Source: Mycobacterium ahvazicum (lineage in GTDB: Bacteria > Actinomycetota > Actinomycetes > Mycobacteriales > Mycobacteriaceae). From it: a DNA stretch of 64,000 nucleotides. Positions within the stretch are counted from its first letter, which is position 1. The number at the start of each line of letters is the position of its first letter. A program made the translations under genes and the position numbers. Below the pieces are notes generated by a model. The model did no database searches. It worked only from the letters and a program-made list of their open reading frames with translations, and was not told the origin of the DNA. Below, piece after piece: positions 1 to 9,001 of this stretch. Location of the stretch: positions 868,001 to 932,000 of the forward strand of contig NZ_FXEG02000002.1 of assembly GCF_900176255.2 (NCBI RefSeq), written 5' to 3'.

Positions 1-1
1 G

Positions 2-2926
2 CTGCTGCGCGACTACGGGCTGCTGCTGCCGATCGAGCCCGACACCCGGTTGCTCAGCGAGACCGAACTGTGGCAGTTGGCCTTTGACGTGGTGAACGGC
101 TACGGCGGGCAGCTGCATACCGACAAGTCACCGGCCGCGATCACCTCGATGGTGCTGCGACTGTGGGGCCAGCTCACCGAGCACCTGGTCGACACCGACC
201 AACTCCGTGACACCCACCTCGAGCTGGAGCGGCTGGTGCATGCCCTGCCCGCCGGTCCCTACCAGCGCGACCGCGGGCCGAGCCAATGGCTACTGCGGCT
301 GCTGTCCGCTCAAACCGAACGCACCGAGCTGGTACCGCTGCTCGACGCGTTGCAGGAGCGGATGCGCACCGCGAAGGTCATGGACTTCGGTGTGCAGATG
401 GCCTCGGCGGCAAGGCTTGCCGCGAATTTCCCGCAAGTCGGCGAGGACCTGCGCACCCGCTACCGGGTGGTGCTGCTCGACGAGTACCAGGACACCGGGC
501 ATGCCCAGCGCGTCGCGTTGTCGGCCCTGTTCGGCGGTGGCTGCAATGTTCAAGACGACGGGCTGGCGCTGACGGCGGTCGGCGATCCGGTTCAGTCGAT
601 CTACGGCTGGCGCGGCGCTTCGGCAACCAACCTGCCCCGGTTCACCACCGACTTCCCGCAATCCGACGGCACTCCCGCGCCGGTGCTGGAGCTGCGGACC
701 AGCTGGCGTAACCCGCCCAGCACGCTGCACATCGCCAATGCCATTTCGGCGGAGGCACGACGCAGGTCGGTGGCGGTGCACGCCCTGCGATCCCGGCCCG
801 ACGCCCCGCCCGGCACGGTCCGCGCCGCGCTGCTTCCCGACGCGCAGGCTGAACGAGAGTGGATCGCCGACCACCTGCACGAGCACTACCAGCGAGCGCG
901 TGCCGACGGCGTTAACCCGCCGACCGCCGCGGTGCTGGTGCGCCGCAACGCAGATGCCGCACCCATCGCCGATGCCCTTCGCGCGCGCGGGATCCCGGTC
1001 GAGGTCGTCGGGCTGGCCGGCCTGCTGTCCATCCCGGAAGTGGCCGAACTGGTGGCGATGCTGCGCCTGGTCGCCGATCCCACGGCCGGCGCGGCGGCGA
1101 TGCGGGTACTGACCGGGCCGCGCTGGCGCCTGGGCGGCCGGGATGTCGCCGCACTCTGGCAGCGTGCCGCGTCGCTCGGCGCGGGGCGACCCGCCGACGC
1201 GTCCTCGGCCGAGTCGATCGCGATGGCCGCGGGGCCCGACGCCGACACCGCGTGCCTGGCCGACGCGATCGGTGATCCCGGTCCGGCCACCGCGTATTCG
1301 GTTGCGGGGTATCAGCGCATTGCCGCGCTGGGCGCCGAGCTGAGCGCCCTGCGTGGCCACCTGGGTCACTCGCTACCCGACCTGGTCGCCGAGGTGCGGC
1401 GGGTGCTGGGTGTCGACTGCGAGGTCCGTGCCGCCGCGGGCCATGGCGGTTGGGCCGGCGCCGAACACCTCGATGCCTTCGCGGACGTGGTCGCCGCTTA
1501 CGCGGAACGCACTTGCGCGACCGACGTTTCGGCGACGGCGTCGGTGCTGGGGCTGCTGGCCTATCTGGACGCCGCCGAGATCGTCGAAAACGGTTTGGCG
1601 CCTGCGCCGTTGACGGTCGCGAGGGATCGGGTCCAGGTGCTCACCGTGCACTCCGCGAAGGGCCTGGAGTGGCAAGTGGTCGCGGTGGCCCACCTGTCCG
1701 GCGGAACGTTCCCGTCGACCGCGTCGCGCAGCAGCTGGCTGACGGACGCGGCCGAGCTGCCGCCGTTGTTGCGCGGCGATCGGGCCTCGGCGGGCTCGCT
1801 GGGCATCCCGGTGCTGGACCTCTCCGACGTCACCAATCGAAAGCAGCTGTCGGACAAGATTGCCGAGCATCGGCGGCAGCTGGAGCAGCGGCGCGTCGAC
1901 GAAGAGCGCCGATTGCTCTACGTCGGGATCACCCGGGCCGAGGACACCCTGCTGGTCTCCGGTCATCACTGGGGGCCCACCGGAATCAAACCCCGCGGGC
2001 CGTCGGACTTCCTGCTTGAACTCAAGGACGTCATCGACCGGTCGGCCGCGGTCGGCGAGCCCTGCGGCGTGGTGGAGCAGTGGGCACCGGCGCCCGCCGA
2101 CGGTGAACGGAACCCATTGCGCGACAATGCAATCGAAGCGATATGGCCCGCCGATCCTCTTGCCTCTCGTCGTACCGACGTCGAACGTGGAGCAGCGCTG
2201 GTGGAAGCGGCGATAGCGGCCCCGGCCACAGAGTGTGTGGACGTCGACGGCTGGGGTGCCGACGTCGATGCGTTACTGGCCGAGCGTGCTCGCTGCGAAC
2301 GACGAGTGCAACGCGCCCTGCCCAGCCAGTTGTCGGTCAGTGGCCTGGTGGACCTGGCCCGCGATCCCGAGGGCGCGGTGCGGCGGTTGGTGCATCGCCT
2401 GCCGACGCGTCCGGATCCGCATGCATTGCTGGGCAATGCCTTTCACTCCTGGGTGCAACATTTCTACGGAACCGAATGGCTCTTCGACCTCGGCGACCTG
2501 CCGGGTGCGGCGGATGCCGATGTCGGCCATACCGAAGAATTGGCGGCGCTGCAGGAGGCATTCACCCGATCGCGGTGGGCCGCCCGCACGCCGATCGCCG
2601 TCGAGGTCCCGTTCGAGATGCCGATCGGCGACACGGTCGTGCGCGGGCGCATCGACGCCGTCTTCGCCGAACCCGACGGCGGCGCCACGGTCGTGGACTG
2701 GAAGACCGGCGAACCGCCGCGGGGTTCCGAGGCGATGCGACAGGCCGCCATTCAGCTCGCCGTCTACCGCCTGGCGTGGGCGGCGTTGTCCGGATGCCCG
2801 GAGTCCTCGGTGCGCACCGCGTTCCATTACGTACGCACCGGCGCAACCGTGGTCCCCGACGAATTGCCCGATCTCAGCGAGCTGGCGCGGCTGGCCCCGC
2901 ACGGGGAGCGTGATGTCGCCGTCTGA
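2..2926 (+). CDS. adnB: AdnB-type helicase-nuclease, 5' end outside the window
   Basis: The reading frame is open from the left edge, so the N-terminus with Walker A is missing; about 974 residues remain. Seen in order: a UvrD-like Walker B (LLDEYQDTG), motif III (GDPVQSIYGWRG), motif V (TVHSAKGLEW), motif VI ([15 protein letters not shown]), and near the C-terminus a RecB-type nuclease core (GRIDAVF then VVDWKTGE), the PD-(D/E)XK lysine motif. A UvrD-like motor fused to a C-terminal RecB nuclease is the architecture of the mycobacterial AdnAB complex, an ATP-dependent motor-nuclease that resects double-strand breaks. AdnB rather than AdnA is inferred from position: it precedes the K+ channel and nudC, as Rv3201c does in M. 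tuberculosis. AdnA would lie just to the left, outside the window. Confidence 0.9.
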   Translation: MLRDYGLLLPIEPDTRLLSETELWQLAFDVVNGYGGQLHTDKSPAAITSMVLRLWGQLTEHLVDTDQLRDTHLELERLVHALPAGPYQRDRGPSQWLLRLLSAQTERTELVPLLDALQERMRTAKVMDFGVQMASAARLAANFPQVGEDLRTRYRVVLLDEYQDTGHAQRVALSALFGGGCNVQDDGLALTAVGDPVQSIYGWRGASATNLPRFTTDFPQSDGTPAPVLELRTSWRNPPSTLHIANAISAEARRRSVAVHALRSRPDAPPGTVRAALLPDAQAEREWIADHLHEHYQRARADGVNPPTAAVLVRRNADAAPIADALRARGIPVEVVGLAGLLSIPEVAELVAMLRLVADPTAGAAAMRVLTGPRWRLGGRDVAALWQRAASLGAGRPADASSAESIAMAAGPDADTACLADAIGDPGPATAYSVAGYQRIAALGAELSALRGHLGHSLPDLVAEVRRVLGVDCEVRAAAGHGGWAGAEHLDAFADVVAAYAERTCATDVSATASVLGLLAYLDAAEIVENGLAPAPLTVARDRVQVLTVHSAKGLEWQVVAVAHLSGGTFPSTASRSSWLTDAAELPPLLRGDRASAGSLGIPVLDLSDVTNRKQLSDKIAEHRRQLEQRRVDEERRLLYVGITRAEDTLLVSGHHWGPTGIKPRGPSDFLLELKDVIDRSAAVGEPCGVVEQWAPAPADGERNPLRDNAIEAIWPADPLASRRTDVERGAALVEAAIAAPATECVDVDGWGADVDALLAERARCERRVQRALPSQLSVSGLVDLARDPEGAVRRLVHRLPTRPDPHALLGNAFHSWVQHFYGTEWLFDLGDLPGAADADVGHTEELAALQEAFTRSRWAARTPIAVEVPFEMPIGDTVVRGRIDAVFAEPDGGATVVDWKTGEPPRGSEAMRQAAIQLAVYRLAWAALSGCPESSVRTAFHYVRTGATVVPDELPDLSELARLAPHGERDVAV

Positions 2927-3015
2927 GGCGATCAAGTGTCTGTCGACCGGCGATCGTGGTTACATGTGAGTCGTGCGTGTGGCGTGCGGTGTTGGCCAGC
3001 CAATGATGGACCGCT

Positions 3016-4086
3016 GTGCCCAAGGGTAGCTTGCGACGGCTGAGAGGTCTCGACGAGAGACTGACCACCCAGCCCGGTCACCTGCTGGTCGGCGTGCTGC
3101 GTATCCCCGAAGACCACGGCAGCCCCGCTCGCGTCATCACCCGCCGGCTGATCATCGCGCTGCTGGTGTTGTTCGGTGCCGCCCTTGTCGTTTACCTCGA
3201 CCGCAACGGGTACCGCGACGTGCGCGGCGGGCGGCTGACGTTCCTGGACTGCCTGTATTTCTCGGCGGTCTCGCTGTCGACGACCGGTTATGGCGACATC
3301 ACACCGATTACCGAAACCGCGCGGCTGGTCAACACCGTTGTCTTCACCCCGCTGCGCATCGCGTTCCTGGTCGTGTTGGTCGGAACCACGCTCGAGGTGC
3401 TTTCCGAGCGGTCCCGGCAGGGGTGGAAAATCCAGCGTTGGAGGAGCAGAGTGCGTAACCACACCATCGTGATCGGGTACGGCACCAAGGGCAAACGTGC
3501 CGTTGCCGCCCGGGTCAGCGACGAGGCCGCTCAGGGCGAAATCGTCGTCGTCGACACGGATCGCAGCGCCCTCGAGCACGCGACCACCGCCGGGCTGGTC
3601 ACGGTGCACGGCGACGGCACCAAGTCCGACGTACTGCGGCTGGCCGGTGCGCAGCACGCCTCATCGATCATCGTGGCCACCAACCGTGACGACACCGCCG
3701 TGCTGGTGACCCTGACGGCACGCGAAATCGCGCCCAAGGCCCGAATTGTGGCCGCCATCCGGGAAGCCGAGAATTCGCACCTGCTGCAGCAATCGGGCGC
3801 GGACTCGGTCGTCGTCTCCTCCGAGACCGCCGGCCGGCTGCTCGGTCTGGCCACCACCACGCCCAGCGTGGTGGAGATGATCGAGGACCTGCTCACGCCG
3901 GACGCCGGGCTGGCCATCGCCGAACGCGAAGTGGAGGCGAGTGAGGTCGGCGGATCGCCGCGTCACCTGCGCGACATCGTGCTGGGAGTCGTGCGCGACG
4001 GACATCTGCTGCGCATCGGTGCACCCGAAGTCGATGCGATCGAGGCCACCGACCGGCTGCTGTACATCAAAAACGCGGGGCATTAG
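3016..4086 (+). CDS. Potassium channel with C-terminal RCK/TrkA domain
   Basis: A 356-residue protein starting at GTG 3016. One hydrophobic helix (RLIIALLVLFGAALVVY) is followed by a pore loop with the K+ selectivity filter TTGYGD and a second helix, giving the 2-TM pore layout. The cytosolic part begins with a Rossmann nucleotide-binding motif (HTIVIGYGTKGKRAVA) typical of TrkA-N/RCK, then a TrkA-C-like tail. The expected role is ligand-gated K+ conductance across the inner membrane, with the RCK domain sensing NAD(H) or another nucleotide or ion. It lies 89 nt after adnB and 57 nt before nudC on the same strand and matches the place of Rv3200c, annotated there as a cation transporter. Direction of transport cannot be read from sequence. 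Confidence 0.88.
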   Translation: MPKGSLRRLRGLDERLTTQPGHLLVGVLRIPEDHGSPARVITRRLIIALLVLFGAALVVYLDRNGYRDVRGGRLTFLDCLYFSAVSLSTTGYGDITPITETARLVNTVVFTPLRIAFLVVLVGTTLEVLSERSRQGWKIQRWRSRVRNHTIVIGYGTKGKRAVAARVSDEAAQGEIVVVDTDRSALEHATTAGLVTVHGDGTKSDVLRLAGAQHASSIIVATNRDDTAVLVTLTAREIAPKARIVAAIREAENSHLLQQSGADSVVVSSETAGRLLGLATTTPSVVEMIEDLLTPDAGLAIAEREVEASEVGGSPRHLRDIVLGVVRDGHLLRIGAPEVDAIEATDRLLYIKNAGH

Positions 4087-4143
4087 TGACGATCGCAAGC
4101 GCGGCGAAGCCGGGCGCGGCGAGTCGGCACCGGGAGGCATAGC

Positions 4144-5067
4144 GTGGACTTTCAGCTGAGCAGTGTTCCGCTGCTCTCGCGCGTCGGCGCCGACCGGGCC
4201 GATCAGTTGCGTACCGATGTCGACGCGGCCACCGTCGGATGGGCAGACGCGGCGGTGCTGCGGGTGGATTCGCGCAACCAGGTGCTGGTCGCCAACGGCC
4301 GGGTGGTGCTCGGTGCGGCGGCCGAACTGGGCGAAAAGCCGCCGCACGATGCTGTTTTCCTTGGCCGCATCGAGAACGACCAGCACGTCTGGGCCATCAG
4401 GGGAGCGCTGCAGGCACCCGCGGACCCGGACGTCCAGACCGAGGTGGTGAACCTGCGCAGCCTCGGCCCGATCTTCGACGACACCAGCAGCCAGCTGGTG
4501 GCGTCGGCGGTTGCGCTGCTGAATTGGCATGACCGGGCGCGGTTTAGCGCGGTGGACGGCTCCCCGACGAAACCGGCCCGGGCGGGCTGGTCGCGGGTCA
4601 ACCCCGTCACCGGGCACGAAGAGTTCCCGCGGATCGACCCGGCGGTCATCTGTCTGGTGCACGACGGTGGCGACCGCGCGGTACTGGCCCGCCAGGCGGT
4701 GTGGCCCGAGCGAATGTTCTCTCTGCTGGCCGGATTCGTCGAAGCCGGAGAGTCTTTCGAGGTCTGCGTGGTCCGCGAGATCCGCGAGGAAATCGGCCTG
4801 AACGTCACCGATGTTCGTTACCTGGGCAGCCAGCCGTGGCCCTTTCCTCGTTCGCTGATGGTCGGTTTCCACGCGTTGGGCGACCCCGACCAGGAGTTCT
4901 CGTTCAACGACGGTGAAATCGCCGAGGCGGCCTGGTTTACCCGCGACGAGGTGCGCGCGGCACTTGCCGCCGGCGACTGGAGCAGTTCAGCAGACTCGAA
5001 ACTGCTTCTGCCAGGCTCGATTTCGATTGCGCGGGTGATCATCGAATCCTGGGCGGAGCTCGACTGA
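4144..5067 (+). CDS. nudC: NAD(+) diphosphatase / NAD-RNA decapping NudC
   Basis: A 307-residue Nudix hydrolase starting at GTG 4144. Residues 197-219 fit the Nudix box Gx5Ex7REUxEExGU exactly (G-FVEAG-E through REIREEIGL), and SQPWPFPRS at 229-237 is the NudC-specific array that separates NADH pyrophosphatases from other Nudix enzymes. The enzyme cleaves NAD(H) to NMN(H) and AMP, and in other bacteria also removes NAD caps from RNA. The E. coli protein carries a four-cysteine zinc ribbon just before the Nudix fold. The matching stretch here (about 133-166) contains no cysteine, so that zinc site is absent. The gene ends 4 nt from a convergent lipoprotein gene. Confidence 0.93.
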   Translation: MDFQLSSVPLLSRVGADRADQLRTDVDAATVGWADAAVLRVDSRNQVLVANGRVVLGAAAELGEKPPHDAVFLGRIENDQHVWAIRGALQAPADPDVQTEVVNLRSLGPIFDDTSSQLVASAVALLNWHDRARFSAVDGSPTKPARAGWSRVNPVTGHEEFPRIDPAVICLVHDGGDRAVLARQAVWPERMFSLLAGFVEAGESFEVCVVREIREEIGLNVTDVRYLGSQPWPFPRSLMVGFHALGDPDQEFSFNDGEIAEAAWFTRDEVRAALAAGDWSSSADSKLLLPGSISIARVIIESWAELD

Positions 5068-5071
5068 CGCG

Positions 5072-5713
5072 CTAGTTGATGCGATCGGTGATGATCTTCA
5101 GGACGGAATTCGCGATCTGATCCGAGGCTTCAAGACCCACCACGCCGACCGACACCAGCACCGCCGACTCGGTGCGGTACAGGTGGCTCCATTGGTCGGC
5201 GCTGAGTCTCAGGGTCGAGGGATCGGGTTTGTCGAAAGCGAAGGCGTAGTTGGGGTCGTGTAGGGCAACACACGCCCGCAGCGACGATTCCAGCTGACGC
5301 AACGCGTTCTGCGCCGCATCGGGGGTCGCGTATCGTGCGGCCGCCTGAGTGACTCCGTTGACCATCGCATTGCCGCCTGGCTGTATGTCGTCGGTGACCC
5401 CGTGATAGCCCGCGCTGCGGAACTCCGTCCAGTTGCTGCCGAAGGTGAGCTCGTTGTGTCCCACTGCCCGGCACGGCGCGGGAGCGCTGGCATCGGAGGG
5501 GGCCGGCTTATGTGTGTCCACCTTGGCGCGCGGCCTCAGATCGTCCGTCTTGGCGATTTGTCGGACCTCGTCGATGCTGACAATCATGTCGTCGACGTGC
5601 GTGGCGGTGTGGGATTTGGACGGGGTGCTCGAATGCGAGCAGCCCGTCATCACCAGCATCGTGCAGCAGGCGATGGCGGCCGGCCAGAATCCGCGCCCGG
5701 AATTCGATCCCAT
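5072..5713 (-). CDS. Lipoprotein with PknH-like extracellular sensor domain
   Basis: A 213-residue predicted lipoprotein. The start at 5713 is chosen because it gives a short basic N-terminus, a hydrophobic stretch and a lipobox ending VMTGC; 14 further upstream codons are open but lack signal character. The mature part resembles the PknH extracellular-sensor fold found in mycobacterial Lpp/Lpq proteins: an N-terminal segment with SIDEVRQI, then paired cysteines (APCRAVG and LRACVAL), a GWTxFR-like patch (SNWTEFRSAG) and a closing amphipathic helix before ITDRIN. It probably sits on the outer face of the plasma membrane. The ligand of this family is unknown. It is convergent with nudC. Confidence 0.8.
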   Translation of the reverse strand: MGSNSGRGFWPAAIACCTMLVMTGCSHSSTPSKSHTATHVDDMIVSIDEVRQIAKTDDLRPRAKVDTHKPAPSDASAPAPCRAVGHNELTFGSNWTEFRSAGYHGVTDDIQPGGNAMVNGVTQAAARYATPDAAQNALRQLESSLRACVALHDPNYAFAFDKPDPSTLRLSADQWSHLYRTESAVLVSVGVVGLEASDQIANSVLKIITDRIN

Positions 5714-5778
5714 GTGTTCCGATGGTAGGGCGCTCCGCTGCGCCGCTGCGGCCAAGCGTGCGTGTTCAGGCCGAGTGC

Positions 5779-6033
5779 TTAACCGGCGACCTCAGCCAGC
5801 TTCGCTTTCACCTCGGCAGCACTCGGGTTGGTCAGCGTCGACCCGTCGGCGAACTTGACCGTCGGCACGGTCTGGTTGCCGCCGTTGACCGAACCGACGA
5901 ATTCGGCGGCCGCCGAATCGTGTTCGATGTCGACCGTCTCGTAGGGGATTCCGTTGGACTTGAGCACGGTCATGAGCCGGTGGCAGTAGCCACACCATGA
6001 CGTGGTGTAGACGGTAATCGGAGCGTTGCTCAT
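5779..6033 (-). CDS. mrx1: Mycoredoxin-1 (glutaredoxin-like)
   Basis: An 84-residue glutaredoxin fold with the redox motif CGYC (TTSWCGYCHRLM), the cis-proline segment TVPTVKFADG and a C-terminal helix. Mycoredoxin-1 reduces mycothiol-protein mixed disulfides with mycothiol as electron donor, replacing glutathione/glutaredoxin in actinobacteria. The start at 6033 gives MSNAPITVYTT and removes 62 upstream codons that would run through a direct-repeat region. The gene is divergent from uvrD2, in the position of Rv3198A. Confidence 0.93.
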   Translation of the reverse strand: MSNAPITVYTTSWCGYCHRLMTVLKSNGIPYETVDIEHDSAAAEFVGSVNGGNQTVPTVKFADGSTLTNPSAAEVKAKLAEVAG

Positions 6034-6047
6034 AACCCGATAACGTA

Positions 6048-6137
6048 GCCCGCCGACGATGCGTTGCGTGTAGCGGGCGCTGAGGAGGCGGGCAGTTTGG
6101 CTGGGCCCGCCGACGATGCGTTGCGTGTAGCGGGCGC
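6048..6137. repeat. 33-bp direct repeat, 57-bp period, between mrx1 and uvrD2
   Basis: Positions 6048-6080 and 6105-6137 are identical over 33 bp, starting gcccgccgacgatgcg and ending gtagcgggcgc, with 24 bp between them. The termini gcccgc/gcgggc are inverted complements, so each copy can fold into a hairpin. It occupies the shared upstream region of the divergent mrx1 and uvrD2 genes. A period of 57 bp is in the size range of mycobacterial VNTR/MIRU units, so copy number may vary between strains. Confidence 0.85.
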
Positions 6138-6197
6138 CCGGGCCTACGGCGTGGCGAAACACCCGGTTTGTCGGCAACCGCTGCCAAGATGGACGGC

Positions 6198-8309
6198 ATG
6201 CCCATGGTCGCCGATCCACTGACCGCCGGGCTGGACGACGAACAGCGTGAGGCCGTGCTGGCGCCGCGCGGACCGGTTTGTGTGCTCGCGGGTGCCGGAA
6301 CAGGCAAGACCCGCACCATCACGCATCGCATCGCCCAGCTCGTCGCGAGCGGCCATGTCGCCGCAGGGCAGGTGCTTGCGGTCACCTTCACCCAGCGCGC
6401 GGCGGGCGAGATGCGCTCGCGATTGCGGACGCTGGACGCCAATACCCAGACCGGATCGGGCGTCGGCGCCGTGCAGGCCCTGACTTTCCACTCGGCCGCA
6501 CACCGCCAGCTGCGCTACTTCTGGCCGCGGGTGGTCGGCGACACCGGCTGGCAGCTGCTGGACACCAAGTTCGCCGTCGTGGCCCGCGCGGCCAGCCGGC
6601 TACGGCTCAATGTCAGCACCGACGACGTGCGCGACCTGGCCGGCGAGATCGAATGGGCCAAGGCCTCGCTGATCAGCCCCGAGGCGTATCCGAGCGAGGT
6701 CGCCGCCGCCGGCCGCGACATCCCGCTGGACGCCAAGAAGGTCGCCGACGTCTACACCGCCTATGAGGCGCTCAAGGTCCGCGACGAATCGGTGACGATG
6801 CTCGACTTCGACGACCTGTTGCTGCACACCGCGGCCGCGATCGAGAACGACGCCGCGGTCGCCGAGGAGTTCCGCGACCGTTACCGCTGTTTCGTGGTCG
6901 ACGAGTACCAGGACGTCACCCCGCTGCAACAGCGGGTGCTGTCGGCATGGCTGGGCGATCGAGACGACCTCACGGTCGTCGGCGACGCCAACCAGACCAT
7001 CTACTCGTTCACCGGCGCCTCGCCCCGTTTCCTGCTCGACTTCTCGCGGCAGTTCCCGGACGCCACGGTGGTGCGCCTGGAGCGTGATTACCGTTCCACC
7101 CCGCAGGTGGTCTCGCTGGCCAACCAGGTGATCGCGGCGGCCCGCGGTCGGGTGGCCGGCAGCAAGCTGCAGCTGTCGGGTCAGCGGGCGCCGGGCCCGG
7201 CCCCGACGTTCAGCGAGCATCCCGACGAAACCGTCGAGGCGGCCGCGGTCGCGAAGGCGATAGGCGGGCTGATCGAATCCGGCACCGCGCCATCGGAAAT
7301 CGCGGTGCTCTATCGCGTCAATGCACAGTCGGAGATCTACGAGGAAGCGTTGACCGAAGCGGGCATCGCCTACCAGGTTCGCGGCGGCGAGGGCTTCTTC
7401 AACCGCCAGGAGATCAGGCAGGCGATGGTGGCCCTGCGCCGGGCAGCCGAGCGCCGCGCCGAGGGGCCCCTGGACAAGCCACTGCCCGACGTGGTCCGCG
7501 CGGTGCTGGAGCCGCTGGGGCTGACCGCCGCCGAACCCGACGGCACCCGCGCCCGGGAGCGCTGGGAGGCGCTGTCCGCGCTGGCCGAGCTGGTGGACGA
7601 CGAGGTGGCGCAGCGCCCGCAGCTGGAGCTGCCGGCCTTGGTGACCGAGCTGCGGGTCCGGGCCGACGCGCGCCATCCGCCGGTGGTGCAGGGCGTGACG
7701 CTCGCGTCGTTGCACGCCGCCAAGGGGCTGGAATGGGATGCGGTGTTCCTGGTCGGGTTGGCCGACGGCACGCTGCCCATCTCGCACGCGTTGGCCCATG
7801 GCGCCGAGAGCGAACCGGTCGAGGAAGAGCGTCGCCTGCTGTATGTCGGAATCACCAGGGCCCGAGTGCATTTGGCGCTGTCCTGGGCGCTGTCGCGCAG
7901 CCCGGGCGGCCGGCAGACCCGCAAGCCGTCGCGGTTTCTCAACGGCATTGCACCGCAGGCGCGCGTCGACCCGGCGCCGGGCAAATCCCGGCGCAAGCAA
8001 GGCGCGTCGCGATGCCGGATCTGCAACAACAACCTGACCACCCCGGCGGCCGTCATGCTGCGCCGCTGCGAGACATGCTCGGCCGACATCGACGAGGCAT
8101 TGTTGCTGCGGCTCAGACAGTGGCGATTGGACGTCGCCAAGGAGCAGAAGGTGCCCGCGTATGTCGTCTTCACCGACAACACGCTGATCGCGATCGCCGA
8201 ACTGTTGCCCGGCGACGAAGCGGCGCTGATCGCGATCCCGGGTATCGGCGCGCGCAAACTCGAGCAGTACGGAGCCGACGTGCTGGAGTTGGTGCGCGGC
8301 CGCGCCTGA
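6198..8309 (+). CDS. uvrD2: ATP-dependent DNA helicase UvrD2
   Basis: A 703-residue superfamily 1 helicase. The ATG at 6198 is chosen because [16 protein letters not shown] leads directly into the first helicase motif; ATGs at 6189 and 6204 and TTG 6168 are alternatives. Walker A is AGAGTGKTR (31-39), then FVVDEYQDV (Walker B), [13 protein letters not shown] (motif III), [13 protein letters not shown] (motif V) and [15 protein letters not shown] (motif VI). After the motor come a tetracysteine module (CRIC, then CETC) and a C-terminal HRDC domain ([13 protein letters not shown]), the layout that defines mycobacterial UvrD2. It is a 3'-5' DNA translocase/helicase; in M. tuberculosis the gene is essential. 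Confidence 0.95.
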   Translation: MPMVADPLTAGLDDEQREAVLAPRGPVCVLAGAGTGKTRTITHRIAQLVASGHVAAGQVLAVTFTQRAAGEMRSRLRTLDANTQTGSGVGAVQALTFHSAAHRQLRYFWPRVVGDTGWQLLDTKFAVVARAASRLRLNVSTDDVRDLAGEIEWAKASLISPEAYPSEVAAAGRDIPLDAKKVADVYTAYEALKVRDESVTMLDFDDLLLHTAAAIENDAAVAEEFRDRYRCFVVDEYQDVTPLQQRVLSAWLGDRDDLTVVGDANQTIYSFTGASPRFLLDFSRQFPDATVVRLERDYRSTPQVVSLANQVIAAARGRVAGSKLQLSGQRAPGPAPTFSEHPDETVEAAAVAKAIGGLIESGTAPSEIAVLYRVNAQSEIYEEALTEAGIAYQVRGGEGFFNRQEIRQAMVALRRAAERRAEGPLDKPLPDVVRAVLEPLGLTAAEPDGTRARERWEALSALAELVDDEVAQRPQLELPALVTELRVRADARHPPVVQGVTLASLHAAKGLEWDAVFLVGLADGTLPISHALAHGAESEPVEEERRLLYVGITRARVHLALSWALSRSPGGRQTRKPSRFLNGIAPQARVDPAPGKSRRKQGASRCRICNNNLTTPAAVMLRRCETCSADIDEALLLRLRQWRLDVAKEQKVPAYVVFTDNTLIAIAELLPGDEAALIAIPGIGARKLEQYGADVLELVRGRA

Positions 8310-8339
8310 TCGTCTCCCGACGCCAAACGCGCAGGTCAG

Positions 8340-8377
8340 AAAATCGGTTGCCAGCGCCGTGGGCTAACATCTACTCT
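8340..8377 (+). promoter_or_regulatory. Predicted whiB7 promoter with AT-rich WhiB7 contact
   Basis: A -35-like TTGCCA (8348-8353) is separated by 18 bp from a -10-like TACTCT (8372-8377), and an A-rich block (aaaatcgg, 8340-8347) sits immediately upstream of the -35. AT-rich DNA just upstream of the -35 is what the WhiB7 AT-hook recognises with SigA at its own promoter and regulon promoters. Spacing and context fit autoregulation; the start site is not visible. Confidence 0.6.
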
Positions 8378-8440
8378 CGGAAACGCAATCTGCTGCCGGC
8401 GCGACGCCGGCATGCGCCCAGGCGAGAGGAGGTGGCCACG

Positions 8441-8590
8441 ATGATCAACGACACGTTTGAGGTAGGCGTGGCCGGCGCGGTGCTGTCCGCGTGGACCCTC
8501 CATGCCGCCCACGCCGCCGTAAAGGCGGCCGGTGCTAAGCATCGCGCCGCCGCCGCGACTGACGCGTTCGTGGATCGGGGAAGTACGTAA
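8441..8590 (+). CDS. Alanine-rich leader peptide (uORF) of whiB7
   Basis: A 49-codon frame, preceded by a strong ribosome site (gagaggaggtggccacg then ATG), lies wholly in the whiB7 leader. It begins MINDTFEVGVAGAVLSAW and has 15 alanines in 49 residues, including AAHAAVKAAGAK and an AAAA run. Its stop is 15 nt before a terminator-like hairpin. In mycobacteria and Streptomyces, uORF translation in the whiB7/wblC leader controls attenuation, and alanine starvation is reported to induce whiB7. The composition fits a ribosome-stalling sensor of alanyl-tRNA or ribosome inhibition. A stable protein product is possible but not required. Confidence 0.85.
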   Translation: MINDTFEVGVAGAVLSAWTLHAAHAAVKAAGAKHRAAAATDAFVDRGST

Positions 8591-8605
8591 CCACCCGGTT
8601 TTCAA

Positions 8606-8649
8606 ATGGCCACGGACCCGAAGTCACAAGGATCCGTGGCCATAGTTTT
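8606..8649 (+). terminator. Intrinsic terminator / attenuator in whiB7 leader
   Basis: The arms 8606-8619 (atggccacggaccc) and 8630-8643 (ggatccgtggccat) pair at 13 of 14 positions around a 10-nt loop, followed by agtttt. It lies between the uORF stop and whiB7, as expected for a transcription attenuator that aborts whiB7 mRNA unless the ribosome stalls on the uORF. The uORF start region repeats the 5' arm core tggccacg (8433-8440) and could pair with the 3' arm instead. Confidence 0.85.
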
Positions 8650-8731
8650 CGGGGCTGAAATCTTTCAAAGCCCGCAACCTGGTTCGGATCACCGAAGAAG
8701 GACACCCGACCAGGAAGCAGGTGAGCAGGAC

Positions 8732-9001
8732 ATGTCGGCACAGACAGTCCCCAGACAGCCCGCGCCGGCGTTGCCATGTCACGCCGGCGATCCCGATCTA
8801 TGGTTTGCCGACGCCCCGGCCGACCTGGAGCGCGCCAAGACACTCTGCACGGACTGCCCGGTCCGGCGACAGTGCCTGGCCGCGGCGCTGGACCGTGCCG
8901 AACCGTGGGGCGTGTGGGGCGGCGAGATATTCGATCGGGGCTCGGTCGTGAGCTACAAACGTCCGCGCGGACGCCCGCGCAAGGACGCGGTCGCTGCCTA
9001 G
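8732..9001 (+). CDS. whiB7: Transcriptional regulator WhiB7
   Basis: An 89-residue Wbl protein. Cysteines at 16, 39, 42 and 48 (C...CTDC...C) would bind a [4Fe-4S] cluster, GVWGG (60-64) is the Wbl turn that contacts SigA, and RPRGRPRK (77-84) is the C-terminal AT-hook unique to WhiB7. It binds SigA and AT-rich DNA upstream of -35 elements and activates intrinsic drug-resistance genes. The ATG at 8732 is preferred over upstream frames because it has a nearby gcagga and gives the usual length. Its stop overlaps the convergent UbiB-like gene by 4 nt. Expression is set by the promoter, uORF and attenuator upstream. Confidence 0.96.
   Translation: MSAQTVPRQPAPALPCHAGDPDLWFADAPADLERAKTLCTDCPVRRQCLAAALDRAEPWGVWGGEIFDRGSVVSYKRPRGRPRKDAVAA

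Noticed and set aside
290..1369. Long antisense frame over adnB
   Set aside because: Composition (Arg/Gly/Gln-rich) is typical of antisense shadow frames in GC-rich coding DNA; the sense strand has clear helicase motifs.
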